Origin: Centropus unirufus
Taxonomy: Eukaryota > Chordata > Aves > Cuculiformes > Centropidae
Direction: 5' to 3'
DNA length: 64,000 nt
NCBI GenBank assembly: GCA_013397695.1
Contig: VYZI01000260.1
Location: 784,825 to 848,824 of the forward strand
Each line of letters opens with the position of its first letter. The first letter of the stretch is position 1. The position numbers and the translations under genes were made by a program. The notes beneath the pieces were generated by a model. The model saw nothing but the letters and a program-made list of their open reading frames with translations. It was not told where the DNA came from and did not search any database. Below, piece by piece: positions 39,401 to 51,669 of the stretch.

Positions 39401-42400
39401 ACTATATCTAAACATTAGACGGATACGTTACAAGGAGACTACACACTGTGCTTAGGAATAACAAGGAAAGATTCCATTCAGAATGAAATCAATGTCTGCC
39501 CCAAAAATTTTTCATTATCTCTAGACTTTGAGGTAATTTACAGCTGGAAGCAAATTCTGCACATTCCAACACCTGACTTATTTGTAATGTGCCCTGAGAA
39601 CTTGGTAACTGGAGCTCTAGAGCTGCAGCACATTACACAATCCTTCCGTGATTACAAAATTATCAGAAACAGGTACAGCTTAGCAACAGTGATACAAAGC
39701 TGTCCTTTCAGGCTGCAGACCTAATGCTCACCCCAGTTCAGTTTCTTTAGTGGCATTTTGGCACTGCAGCCACACCGACATCTGTTCTGGCTGGTGCTTT
39801 GTAGCACGTAAGGAAGCCTTGAGTGGGACCAGACCAACTTGAGCATGGACTCTTGTCACATTTCTGCACTTCAGCTAACCTCTGCTTCCTCTACCACTTC
39901 TCAGGAGGTTACCTGAGAGAAAGGTACCACAGCCCGTGACATACAATTATTTACAGCAGTATTTTACCATAGCTGCCCCCAGCAATGGGGAAGCATGACA
40001 CAGATTTTTTGTTTGCTTGTTGGTCCTGGGTAAGTTAAGTCTGGATCAGGCCTACAAGTGCTCTCTGACTCCATAAATTATAACCTCATTTTTAGCGCGT
40101 GTCAAACAAAATAACCAGGAAGACAGAAGTCAATGTTAATTCTGACACACAACTGCAGATGGGACTTGTCCTTTCAAACTGAGAAATCTTGCCTGCATTG
40201 CAGTATCTTTTTACAGAATACATTAGAGAGCCTACATCCCACGTGATGTTCGATGTCTAGTTAAGACAATCTGAATTTTTCAAGCAGGATTTCCTGAGAC
40301 ATGCTATCATGTATTTCAAGATATATTGAGGATGTTCCCATCATTCATTGTGTAATGTCATCAGCAAAACTAAATCGTTCTAGGCAAACAATTGTCTATA
40401 TTATAGTGCACATTGATTAAATACATTATGTAGAAAATTAAATGGACAATATATTTCTTTTCTAGGGTGAGATATTTCCAACAGGCAAGATAATTCTATC
40501 TAACAACTTAACAAATCTCCAAGAAAAAAACTTTGGAATCTTATTTCAATAGAACATCCTATGATATTTAATGAAGATATTTTTTTTCTTCATTACTTAT
40601 GAGTTGTAAACTATGGACATAAGAAACAATGAACAAACCCTCTGGGATGTGCTATGCTCCTAGCTGAGTGAAGTTTGACTAAAGTGTATTGTTTTTTGAG
40701 ATTACAGGAGCTGGACGGCACTGGCTTTCCCAAATAAGGGAGAGCTACATACTACTGTCTAGATCCACCCCTGCCTCTCTTGGGTTGCACTTGCATATCA
40801 GATATTCAATCCTCTCCTACTCTTTACCTTTTACAAAATGAATCCCAGGTGCCGATGTGTGGCATGCAGGAGGAGGAAATACACATCTGGTCTTGACAGT
40901 TCCCAGTTTGCAGAGGTATTTGTGAGGAAAACATAGTTCCTTTCACACTTCTTGCCCCAAGACACAGCAGGACACCGAGCTGCCTGTGCAGCCACCATGC
41001 CTAAGGCCTGACTCTGCGCTCCATCTCATGTGTCGTGACTGTGCAGTGGAAATCAATGAAGTTACACAGCCAGAAAATTGCTGAAACAGAGACTGCCTCT
41101 TACTCCCTGAAGGGACTTGACTTCACTGGTGGGAGAAACAATCCTCAATCCTTCTAAATACATTTGTCAATCTGGCTCTATTTATGTCAATTGAAAGTAT
41201 TGCGTTTGACTTCAAGGGAGTCTAGTCGCATTTGTGTCCTCTTTGGAAAGCACCCTGGAAACTCTTGAGGAGAAAGGTCTTTTAATCAGGTAGAACTTCA
41301 ATGATGCACTAATTTTGCATGTTTTTTAAACAAAGTTAGCAGAGTTCTTTAAATTTGAAGGCAAAAGTTATTCAAATGCTCTAATGCAAAACAGATCAAT
41401 AGAATTTTTTAAATGGTTACAATTAATCCTCTACATCTGACAGAAGTAAGGAAAAGATCCTCAACAGATGTAAATTTAATCTAGGGGTATTATACGGAGA
41501 ATATATTCAGGGTAAATTTTAAGGTCTATGCAAATTTACACATTCTCCTTTAGAAAAATCCATTCATTCACATGAAACAGAAGATGCCATGCAGTGAACT
41601 GCAGTTTACCAGCAGACAGTAGAACACAAGTGATGTCTGTTAAATAAAGGACTAGTTAGTAACGATACACTCTAGGCAAAACAGCAACCTCTCTCTCCAG
41701 TTAAAGTCCTCTTCAAGTTTTTCTCACTGACGCAACCAAAAACTTAATAAACTGTGGTCTCATTTTTTTTGTACAAAACAAGAAATGCTATATAAGAGGA
41801 ACATAGAAACTTAAAATAAACATTGCTTTTTTCCATCTTGCCTTAAAATAGAGAGGATCATGTGATGTTATAAGGCATAATGTCCTATAAGCTCAACTAG
41901 GAGCTCAGTTAAATGATAAACATAGCATGGGAGCAATGGTAAAAATACACAGTGTGTTTCATCCTAGAACTAAAATGAAAAAAATGAGAGGTTGATGTAA
42001 AATTCAGTTAAGCTTTGGTTTATGAAAAAGCATGAGAAATTAGAGCATTCATTGCCTTCTTATATTGAATAAAGGAGCAAATTAAAAAAAAAAAAAAACA
42101 CACTGGTTTTCATTATCTAATTATTTCAGATTCTTCCTATAATAAGAGCCAGTCCTGCCAAAAGAAATATAGGAATTATTTTTTCTTCTGGAAAAAAAAA
42201 TTACAATATCCTAACTCTTTTAATATGGAAATACGGTAATTAGATCGTGTGCTAACTATGCCAAAAAGCTTTCTGTAATTTCCCCAAAAAATTATTTCAC
42301 TAGTAGAGAGATTTTTTTAATTTAATCTGCATTCTCATTTTGAAGTAAGAAAAATTCTTCTATGTCAAAACATAAATATTTGATCAGGTCCATACTACAT

Positions 42401-42850
42401 TTGCAAACTATCTGTCTATTTTTTCTGTATATTAAACAAGATCTTACAGTCATAAGAGTATAGAAAATATGTGTTTTTTCACACTGACCTCGTTTGAATA
42501 TGTTATCTAAAAACATTGTTCCTCAGTAGAAACTGACTATTCAGATGCCTGCCGGTTTTATCCCTTATTAGCCTGAAGCAAAGTTAGAGCCAAAATAAAA
42601 ATCTTGACAAATTAAAATGGCTTTTAAATGGGAGGTTAATTTTTTTTAAAAGTGTATGTATTTTTTTCCAAGAGCCCGACATATTCCTGAAATTATCAGA
42701 AACAAACATTAACACCTATAATCATTAACCCCAGCAATTTGTTTACACTTTTCAGCAGGACAGAGCATCTGCTGAGCATTACAAGTAGTTTACAACAAGC
42801 CCACTGAAATTACATTGAGTGCAATACCGGTGGTGAGAGGCCACATCCAC
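33410..42850. other. Long unannotated stretch
   Basis: No confirmed gene or mobile element. It holds an A16 tract at 36482-36497 and an A15 tract at 42084-42098. The longest open frame (35152-35598, plus, 148 codons) has no familiar motif or splice context. A minus-strand frame at 39150-38962 gives a protein-like peptide (SASSAEGSEVVLVFPPSPAK) but with a poor acceptor, so it is not called as a gene. Confidence 0.5.
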
Positions 42851-42991
42851 TTATGCAAATAAGCATGTATTACTGCTAGTTTTTCTTTCTTTGTTGCAGT
42901 ACACTGGTCTGCATGGCACCATACATTTGTCGAGGTACCAAGCGTCCTCTGATTCACTTGACATGAATAGCAATGGCACACAGTCCACATC
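42851..42991 (-). CDS. Weak candidate terminal exon, cysteine-containing peptide
   Basis: On the minus strand a good acceptor (ACTCTTCTTCAG) precedes 46 open codons and a TAA stop (complement of 42851-42853). The peptide begins DVDCVPLLFM and contains YLDKCMVPCRPVYC, with five cysteines in all. It would enter in phase 0, matching the phase in which the candidate exon at 47986-47885 leaves. No AATAAA was seen shortly downstream, and the complementary frames are also open here, so chance is a serious alternative. Family unknown. Confidence 0.2.
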   Translation of the reverse strand, partial: DVDCVPLLFMSSESEDAWYLDKCMVPCRPVYCNKERKTSSNTCLFA

Positions 42992-43683
42992 CTGAAGAAG
43001 AGTTCTGTGCAGGTCCGAGTGCCTAGAGAATTATTGGCTTTATCCAACAAAGCACAGCCACTTCACATTCTGTTTATAGACACATCATGGTGATGCATAG
43101 ACCTTGCCAAAGAGAGAATTATATAGCAAAACTCTTTACAGTTAAAGAAACTTAGCTGAAAATACAAGTTCTATAGCAAATTGGGTTCCTATTTCCTTGT
43201 GATTCTTCCACTAACTGATTCAATCAAAAATACAAGATATTTACTAAAAATAATGTGTTATTAAATGAGATACAGAATGGTTCTTTAAATAGATCTTTAC
43301 ACATCTGTCTCTATTCAGCCTCACAAAAAGCATAGATTATCACTAGCTTAAAGAAGTGCCAGTTACATGAGAGAGCTTTTCACCTCACTTACACAGGAAT
43401 GGCTACAAACACTTAGCGGCTCCGTTTGCACTGCAACCTCTCACCCTTGTGCACCACTCCAGGGAATCATTCATGGTTATAATCACTGTCCTGCTTTGAG
43501 CACGAAGGGAGACAGGGGCTCCACAAGGAGTCTTCTCCTGTGATCACTGAACTCATAATGTTTGGTCAGATATGAAAGAGAAGAAATGGATGAAAACAGC
43601 CTGATTTCTCAGTATCCATAGGGAGACCAAAAAGCTGTGCACTGTCATTGCACAGGTGGAACTAGGATATAGACACTGTAATG

Positions 43684-43721
43684 AAATGGCACAGTTTTTG
43701 GCACAGCCAAAATGGCACAGT
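43684..43721. repeat. Direct repeat flanking a small hairpin
   Basis: AAATGGCACAGT occurs exactly at 43684-43695 and 43710-43721. Between them is the inverted repeat TTTTGGC, ACA, GCCAAAA (43696-43712), whose right arm overlaps the second repeat. GGCACAG therefore appears three times in 40 bases. Confidence 0.85.
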
Positions 43722-46700
43722 CTTAACCGGATGTTTTATGCAGTCCATCAACAGTGTCTAGAAAAAAAAAGCAGGGATGAGCAAAGTTAGTTAAGTCATA
43801 TTTCTCTTCACATTTTGTCAGGGCAAAGAGGACAGTCCCCTTTCACCCCTGATGCTATCCTGTTAACTGAGAGGAAAATGGGTTGCATAAGATTTGGTGT
43901 CAGTTTTGACAAGGCAAAAGGATTCAAATTTTTCTTCATTGTTATTGAACACAAGTTGGCTTATTAGGAATGCTGAAAAAGTACCAATGACCTGCTGAAG
44001 TCCATTAATCATGCCAGGAAACGTGCCCTTGTCAAAGCTGTGACTTTTTCATGGGCACAATGATTCCAACCAAGTTTATGGAAGAGAATTGCTGAGCACT
44101 GGCTCTGAGCTTACATCAAAGAAAACCATATGAAAAACCAGTTTTCAATACAATTCACAGAACTTCTTAGAGGTCTTTCTAACTCCACTGTGGAACAAAA
44201 ACAAATTTAAACCCTTGAAAGCGAAACTTAGATTTAGAGCATGGTGTATTGCCAATCTACAAAACACTTTAAATTCCATGCTTTTGGAGACATATGAATT
44301 GGGCTTCCTTTCACTACAATAAGTAATTGTTCTGTTTCAAAGATTTTCACAAAACAACCCTCTTTATTTCCTTCTGAACAAAGTATTTCTATTCAAAACA
44401 GTGATTAGCACTCTCCTTTTAAACAATAAAACACCACTCTACCTTGAAGCAATCCTGTGTCTCATCTTGTAGACCTATCACCCACCTCATTCATTGAGCT
44501 GCTTTGCTCTGAGGAAGTTTCAGGCTGAAACACACAGATAAAAACTGAGGGAGTATAATAAAGCCACTGCAATAAATGGCAGACAGACAATAGTATCATC
44601 TCAGCACCAACACTGTAGGAAGCACTGTGCTACACTGTAATGAGGAGATTGTACTGCAGAGGATGATTTCATGAACTGAATGCTCACTGGATGGGAAATC
44701 CTATGGTGCCATTTCCAAGAACTGACACACTTTATTAATGTGTTATTATAAGCATTTCTGTTTTCTCTCTCTCCTCAAGCATCCTCACAATTGGCTGTGA
44801 TTTGCACCATTCCAGGGGCATGGCCCAGTGCTGTTTCAGTGGGAAATAGTCTTGATTGCCCCACTGTACATTATCTATGTAGCTTTTCCTTAAAAGGCTC
44901 CCACTAAGTTTTATAGTTCAGCTTAGAACCTACTGTTTCATAACTCAGATATAGCACACAGAAGGGTTTGGCTCTACTTCGAGGTACATTTTACAGAACC
45001 ATACTTAAAGCCAGCATTCACTTCTATTGAAATCGTTCATGCTGCCAGTTTTAGTCTGAGCGGAAAAGAACATAAGATTTCTACTGTGCTGAAATACAGG
45101 CTCTTTTTCTATGCAGGAAAAAAAAAAAAGCATGGTTCCGCTGTACAATACCTCGTATTTAATTGTTTGCTTTATTTTTATTTCAATGTATATATAGACG
45201 AGTGCATCCCTTTCTTCAGCGTGAGTGAACAGTCGAGTATTTTGTACAAAGAAAGCCCCATTCAAGTCCTTTGCACACAAATCAATGTTACACAACAGTA
45301 ATGAGAAAGAATGCTTCACTTGGAGAGTGGAGGATTTGCTTTGCTCAACTGCTTTTTGCAAGTACAAGACACCAGTACCTAGTGTCAAGGATGGCCTTCA
45401 TTGAAGCAAGTTTGGAGCTTTGGAAAAAAAAAATCAGTAGACTATTATCACGTTTCATTTTGTGCGTTCCACAGCACTTCAGTCAATCCATTTTAGATCC
45501 TAGACATTTTGATCCACAGCAGGTCAGCTCAACATTTACCAAGATCTGCAAGAGGAACGTGCTGGCTCTGCTGCTGCTAGACCATCCAGGCACAGCTGGG
45601 CCATGAAGCTGAGATACAGCTGGGCCCAGGAACCCCACATTGCATCTCTCTGTGCTCCTAGGACCACATAATTCTCTGCCAAGAAAAAGCCAGTTGAGGG
45701 AAATTTAATGCCTTCTGCTGTTCCTGGCTCAGGGAAGAACTGCAAGGCATTGTTGCACCCATCTGCATTTTCAGTACTAAACAGCGTGTTGTTTATTTCA
45801 TGTCAGGCATCTTATTTCCCCATATGAAAGGCAGAAATAGATGCATAGCCACAGACACCTTTTTAGATTCAGAGAAGTAAAACAAAACAATAAGAACTGC
45901 AAGAATCATGCAGGGTCACAACTCTTGCAGTTTTCTACAATAAGCAGATCACAAAGGGGCTGAATGTCTGCTGACAGCAGGATAGCTACCACGGAAGATC
46001 TTATTTTAGAAAAGATAGTAAACAAAAATTACAGTAAAACTGATGAATCCCTTAACCCCTTAACTATACATTATACCTGTGGAGCACTGAAGTACTTGAT
46101 GAAGGCACTGCCAATGCCAAAAGGATTTTCTACCCAAAATAAAGGATGTATTAACAGAATTAATGAGATGCAACATAAATATTAAGGAGATTATAGCGCT
46201 GACTTTGCTTTTGCTAACTTGTATAACTACATCAAATTTATAACCACAGTTGAGCTCTGAGTAATTTCTGAGTGACTGGATGTGTATCTGCTTCTCACTT
46301 TTACACCATTAACATATTTTACAAAAGCTAATTTTCCAAAATCCTGGGTTTCTAACCAAAGTACTGATATACAGATATTTTGTTTAAATTAGTCACCCTA
46401 GTCTCCAGTTAGTAGATCCTACTCTAGGTTCAAAATTAATCTTTTGGTATCTAGTCTAGTTTCCTGCCTAGGAAACTAGAAATAAATCCTTGGAGACTTT
46501 AAGTACCCAATATCCTGCTTGAATCTGAAGGAGATGATGTTTCATATCTCTACACATCTAGATATCATAAATGCACAAGTCACGTTTTGTGCATACGCAT
46601 ATGTGGATATGCACACAGAGCATATGTATGCAGTAAATAAAGGAGTCAGATCAATGCACAAACTATTATGTACAGAAGTATATTTTATTGCTACTTTCCA

Positions 46701-47352
46701 TTTATTAAGCAATGTTCATTAATCTCTAGAGTCTGAAAAGAGCTAGCCTGGCCCTCATGTAGAGATGGCTAAGCCAAAATCCATTCAACCACTTCACTGC
46801 TGTACTTCTTCCCTCATAAACAAGGAGGATGTATCCAAGCAAAGTGGCTTATTGCTAATTGCACCATCTTTGTTAATATTGCATTATGCATCTTTCAGCT
46901 ATAGAGAATTGACAGTGCAAAAGATGTCAAGAGCTTATAACAATGTGCATATAAATGTTTGGTCCAATATTCAACATAAATATACTAGCAACCTCTGATT
47001 CAATAGCCCAAACTGGAGAAAGGGTCCTTATCAGCTGTCAGCCGGGGACAACAGCCTTAGCATCCCAAACACTCAGAGATATTTACATAATTCATGTATC
47101 CCTTAGGTAATTAGGCATCACTTCAGAACAAGAAATCCTCACTATGGTACAAAGGTATCTGGCTTTAAAGAGAGCCATCTATGGCACTTCTATTTGTAGA
47201 AGAGTCCTAGTAACAAAAGACAGGTAAGGACAGGTCTTTATGAGAGGCTTCTAGAGCTTAAGAGAAATCACTCCATAAGGACCATGAGTACTTAAAACTT
47301 GTAAATGCATATGTAAATACAGGTACATGCAATTTTTTCTTAAAAAAAAGCA
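43722..47352. other. Unannotated stretch
   Basis: No confirmed gene. Overlapping open frames on both strands lie at 45005-45606. The minus-strand frame 45745-45536 is GC-richer and gives a protein-like translation (PEPGTAEGIKFPSTGFF) without matching splice sites at both ends. AGCTGGGCC is repeated at about 45594 and 45618. Confidence 0.45.
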
Positions 47353-47778
47353 TGTCCGGAATTCTGGTTTTTTACCAAGTCTGGCTGGGATGGAGTTAAC
47401 TTTCTTCATAACAGCTTGTATAGTGGTGCACTTTGCATTTGTGGTTAAAGCAGTGTTGGTAACACTGTTGTTTTGGATTTTCCTTGCACAGCACCAAGGA
47501 CTTCCCTTCAATCTTACACTCACAGGGAAACCAGTAGGCTGTGGATCAACAAGAGGCCAGGAGGGAGCGTGGTTGGTAGAGCTAACCCCAGTCAACCAAA
47601 GGGACATTCCATACCATATGACATTCTGCCCAGCAATAGAAGCTAATGGAAATAGGCAGGATACCAGAATGTTCATTATGGTATTTTTCTCCCCACAAAA
47701 GTGTTTCATGTATTTGAGAGGGGAGTGAGAAAGAGGTAGGGTGGCTGTTTTGCTGCTAGCTGTGGTAAATTTACCACA
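47353..47778 (+). mobile_element. Solo LTR of an avian ERVL-type endogenous retrovirus, decayed
   Basis: The block starts TGTCC and carries GGCTGGGATGGAGTTAAC at about 47382, a 'gttggtaacactgttg' section, and CCAAAGGGACATTCCATACC at about 47596, followed by CATATGACATTCTGCCCAGC. This order matches the U3 part of the ERVL LTR common in bird genomes, as I remember it. The far end, GAGGGGAGTGAG (about 47716) to a terminal CA at 47778, matches the LTR 3' end. The middle (polyadenylation and R/U5 part) appears deleted. No internal retroviral genes adjoin it, so it is a solo LTR left by recombination. A clear 5-base target duplication was not found. The open frames running through it on both strands are not genes. 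Confidence 0.8.
47761..47778. repeat. 18-bp perfect palindrome at the LTR 3' end
   Basis: TGTGGTAAATTTACCACA equals its own reverse complement over all 18 bases. It sits exactly at the terminus of the ERVL-type LTR, where the intact family has a related but imperfect TTAAACCACGACA-type end. The symmetry is probably an accident of mutation on an already semi-palindromic end. Confidence 0.9.
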
Positions 47779-47884
47779 TTAGCTTTTCTTAATATTTTCT
47801 ATAGTTGATTATCTCCCTTGCCTCCTGTGCATTTCATTCTCTCCATCCAAATTACCACGTAAGTGATCTAACAAAGGCAATTAC

Positions 47885-47986
47885 CTGCATAGCTTCCTCT
47901 GTTGAAAACAGGCCACCTTTGATTTCAAGCTGATCTTGGAAACAAAACACAGTCTTCAAAATCTCAGCAAAAGCTAAGCAAATGAT
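47885..47986 (-). CDS. Candidate coding exon, helical hydrophobic peptide, unknown gene
   Basis: On the minus strand an acceptor with pyrimidine tract (AGCTCTTTGTTCCAG) is followed by exactly 34 open codons and a donor ATGCAG|GTAATT, phase 0 at both ends. The peptide begins IICLAFAEILKTVFCFQDQL and ends LFSTEEAMQ. It looks like an amphipathic or buried helix, a loop and a second helix, as in HEAT/ARM-type helical-repeat proteins, though that fold is a guess. The same frame stays open further on both sides (47852-48184), which slightly weakens the evidence from openness. It lies only about 100 bases from the ERVL LTR. Protein family not recognised. Confidence 0.42.
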
Positions 47987-50900
47987 CTGGAACAAAGAGC
48001 TAATTAATTTTATATATACGTATGTATAAAATGTTTTCCAAACAGAGCTTTGAGTGTTCATATATTTAAACAAATAATATACGAGAAAATCATGTCTTTT
48101 TATTGAGGGGACCAATATCATTCTCCAATTTTGGATCAAGCTGATCAGTTTCTCAACTTCTCCTGCTGATTGCCAATTGATCAATATCGACTAGATTAGT
48201 ATGAAGAACTACTGAACAATTTCAGGAAACTGTTCTTTTACATAGACAAGACTTTCACAGTAAAACTATTTAATATTCCAGAAATACCCATGCAGTGATA
48301 ATTCTGTTTAAACATTTACATGAGGCCCCAGCTCCATCAGAACCCTGTATGCTGGGAAAAAAACTTCTTAGATGATAATTGTCTGCTTCTGCCCTGCACC
48401 CCTGTGGCACAAGGACCCCACCTTTTCTTACTGATAAGGCACCGAGGTAAATAGTCAAAACCTTGAAACCCAATGCCTAGCTCGCTCTTGTGACATTGCA
48501 ACTTTGATAAGCAGACTGTAAGGAGCAACAAATTTCCATGTGCGTACAAGCAAGCATAGGGGAAAAGGAACAGTCTACTCATATCTATGCAGAATGCGTC
48601 AAATATTGAGTTAACACTAGTTGAAGGGAAGCCTTAAAATGCTTGGAACGCTTCCACCTTAACACAGCACATAACCTGTTATCTCCCAGTTCCACACCAA
48701 CCCTAATACTGGTGAAAAACCAATAACTGTGCTTCAATAGCCAAAGTTACAAATTCTCACAGAAAGAGGTGGCCATTACTACAGAATTGTCATGGAAATA
48801 AATGGGTTTGAAACTACTTAAACATCAAGCATGTGATTATTATTGAAGACAACTGACAACTTGAGAAATGTTCCTTTGAAAATAAAGCAAAGTATTGGGA
48901 AAGGAGTTGTGCGAAACGAATGAAGGCAAGATCATTCTGATTTGATCAGTCAATGCCATCAACTGTCACTTTTCCTGCTTTATATGTCAAGTCTCAAGGC
49001 CTCAATAAAGATTAAGGAAACCTACTTAATGTGTCTTTATCAGAAAAACCCCTGTAGAACAGTTACAGAAATAGTTGTAAATAGCATTACACTTTACTGT
49101 TGCCTAACAGTATGTAGCACACCATGATGAATCCAATATGCATGAACAATAGAGTGAATTTATTTTCCATGCAAAAAAAAGTCCTTGATTCTGCTGACTA
49201 CAAACTGTAGGGGTGGGGGAGCAGGTGGGCGAGAGAGAGGGGTCAAATGCTGAGGAGTGGCAGGCAGTGAAAATCAACGAAAAGCGTAATTATTAGATTA
49301 TATGCACAGGTATATCAGCTGACACAAACAAGCATAAACTTCAAAGTCAGGAGTACAAAAGGCTTCCATGAATCTTTTGAATCCCTTCTTTTAGTGGCTA
49401 ATAACAATGAAAGCAACACTAACTGCGTGGCTATATATACAATATAAAGGAATGACCTATAAACATTAACGTTTCAGCAACAAAGAAAATGTTATCAGTA
49501 CCTCTTTATTAGCAAAGAACACAGAAATTTAAAATAAGAAAGATCTTCACATAACTGGACTGTATTACATTTGATGGAAACAGCTTCCACGTTTACCATA
49601 TATTCAACTTTTCTCAGCAGCAAAGGGGACAATAGTCATCTAACTTACACCATATGGGACAGAAACAAATAACACACACTTGTCTTACATCCATTTATTG
49701 CTGCAGTAATGTAGGAGAAGACACACAAAAAATAATACTGCAAGTTCACCTCCAGGAATAAAAGAATAATGCCATAGGAAAGCTCATTCACAGCACATCA
49801 TTCACAGCAGTTACTCTTAGAACCTCCAAACATTATCCATTTGGGCATTCCAGAAGTGCACAGCTGGACTCTAATTCAGGTGATAAAGGGTGAAAAAGGA
49901 ATATTAACACCTATAGTGCAATTTTGCAGTGAAAAGGATTCTTCATCCTAGTTGTCCACTCCTTTCCAGCATAGCTTCTCGTGCTTAAAGACTTTCAACC
50001 TAAAATGTCTGCAGTCTAAATCGCATCTCTTGTCTTCTTCCTCTTACAAGGCTGCAGCAGAGCGATGAAGACAATAGAGCAGGAGAATGTAGGAAAAAAA
50101 AAAACCAAAACAACACAAAAACAAATTGTGCTTTTATCAGAAATCACCCCTCCTCTTTCCTCATCTTTCACATGGAGAACACTCAAACCCCCACCCTAAT
50201 AAAAGAATATTTTCTTGAAAGTATGGGACTGAGAGGACAAACGTGGTTCCAGCTTCTTCCTAAGGCCTTCAGAACTTTAATAAGGACTCCTTTCTAAGAA
50301 GCAGTCATCATTTTGCAAGCAGCACAAAGACACTGAAAAGGTTGCTTTTGATGCCGATCCCTTTTGGAAGAACAAAACCATTATCTGACAAGAAAACTCA
50401 GCATGTTATTCACATTCCCTGATGCTTTGTAACTAATACTGAAACAGCTTTCTTCCCATTGAAATCTGAATAAAACCACGTTCAGCTGTGAAAATATTTT
50501 CATGCTGGCTTCAGGTGAGCTGAAAAACTTGCAAAATGAAGAAGCCATGCAGAACAGCTGCAGATAGAGAAGTTTCTGTTAATTAATGGCAATATAGTGG
50601 TTTGAGTTTATGGAGTTGTGGGTGTTTATGGACCTGCAAATGCCTTTGTCAAACCAACAGGACTTGCAAATTAAGCTGGTTCTGGTCTAAAACTCTGACT
50701 ATGCTCTTGCTTTTTAAGGTCCTTACATTTAATTCTTTGCACATAGTGTCTTTATTGGCTGAGATTTGCTAACATTTTCCTGCTTTGTTCTGGTTTTAAA
50801 AGACCCTGCAGCTGGAACAAGGACTAATTAGAACATTTCCAGTGAAACAGGTCAATGTTTTCACCTGGAAGATATCCAAGATGCAGTGGGATCAGGTTCC

Positions 50901-51250
50901 AGCTAAAGAGATCAAAATTAAAACCTTGGCCTCTCGAAACCTAAAATGGGGAACTTTTGTGCAATTTTGTTGTTCATTATGATCAACACATTTCAATTCT
51001 GTTCTATTGTGGAATATATTTTTTTTAAAAAAGGCAAAGCCTGAAATCTCAGAAAAATGGATGAGAAACAACTGTTCTCTTTGGTCACATTGAAGGATTT
51101 TGAGTATCTTGAGTTTTTAACTCAATCTATGACATCTAAGTACTTTGTTTTCATATTTCTAAGGAAAAAATTAAAGAAGCTACTAAATCATTACTTTGTC
51201 ACTATGTTTTTACTACAAGTATACAAATTTAAATATAAAGTTACTTTCAG
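47987..51250. other. Unannotated stretch
   Basis: No confirmed gene. It contains a G-rich motif at 49210-49242, an A11 tract at 50094-50104 followed by a CAAAACA-rich run, and open frames on both strands around 48270-48582 that lack coding signals. Confidence 0.5.
49210..49242 (+). other. Possible G-quadruplex-forming motif
   Basis: Four G-runs occur in 33 bases: GGGG (49210-49213), GGGGG (49215-49219), GGG (49227-49229) and GGGG (49239-49242), with loops of 1, 7 and 9 bases. This satisfies the usual G-tract pattern only loosely because of the long third loop. It is isolated in AT-rich DNA and no promoter or gene end was recognised beside it. Confidence 0.5.
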
Positions 51251-51462
51251 TAGGTGTTAACTTCTCTGAGCTTAGAAAGTATTTTTCAGTGGAAGATACA
51301 AGCCTGCATCACATGACCTCATTTGAAAGTATGACCCCAGAATGTTCTGAGGACATAGAAGTAGAGATGGGCTCACCCTCGGAGAAAGAGTCTCTTATGC
51401 CAGAGGCATCACCAAAGTCATGTGCTGCTTTACCAAGATATCATTCTTTAAAATTTGCATAA
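51251..51462 (+). CDS. Candidate terminal coding exon, acidic serine-rich C-terminus
   Basis: A TTACTTTCAG acceptor (AG at 51249-51250) leads into a frame entered in phase 1 and open for 69 full codons to a TAA at 51460-51462. An AATAAA lies at 51484-51489, 22 bases after the stop, which fits a very short 3' UTR. The peptide is acidic and rich in Ser, Glu and Met (TPECSEDIEVEMGSPSEKES) and ends PRYHSLKFA, like a cytoplasmic tail. It lies just upstream of a CR1 fragment but is not part of it. The phase is compatible with the candidate exon at 26458-26644, about 24.6 kb upstream. I do not recognise the protein; a pseudogene piece or a chance frame is possible. Confidence 0.3.
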
Positions 51463-51483
51463 AACTCACTATGGCCTTTTTGA

Positions 51484-51489
51484 AATAAA
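51484..51489 (+). terminator. Canonical polyadenylation hexamer AATAAA
   Basis: AATAAA lies 22 bases after the stop of the candidate exon ending at 51462, with a T/G-containing stretch (TCTTCTGTATTTTGTC) about 20 bases further on. The hexamer is common by chance in AT-rich DNA; only its position makes it notable. Confidence 0.3.
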
Positions 51490-51669
51490 AGGGTTGGAAT
51501 CAAGTCTTCTGTATTTTGTCATAAATGTATTGCTCCAGACTCTTAGCCTAACTTCATGTTAGCTCAGTCACCACTTAAAAATAATTACCTAATGATCTAG
51601 AAGAGTATTGACTATATGCAATAAAAGCACAACTATAAGAAATATTTAAGGATGCTTTCCATAAAGCAG

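Noticed and set aside
45005..45388. 127-codon minus-strand frame overlapping plus-strand frames
   Set aside because: Contains low-complexity stretches from A/T runs and an A-tract; no splice or start evidence.
47251..47728. 152- and 133-codon frames on opposite strands
   Set aside because: Both run through the ERVL-type LTR, which is non-coding; their length reflects LTR composition.
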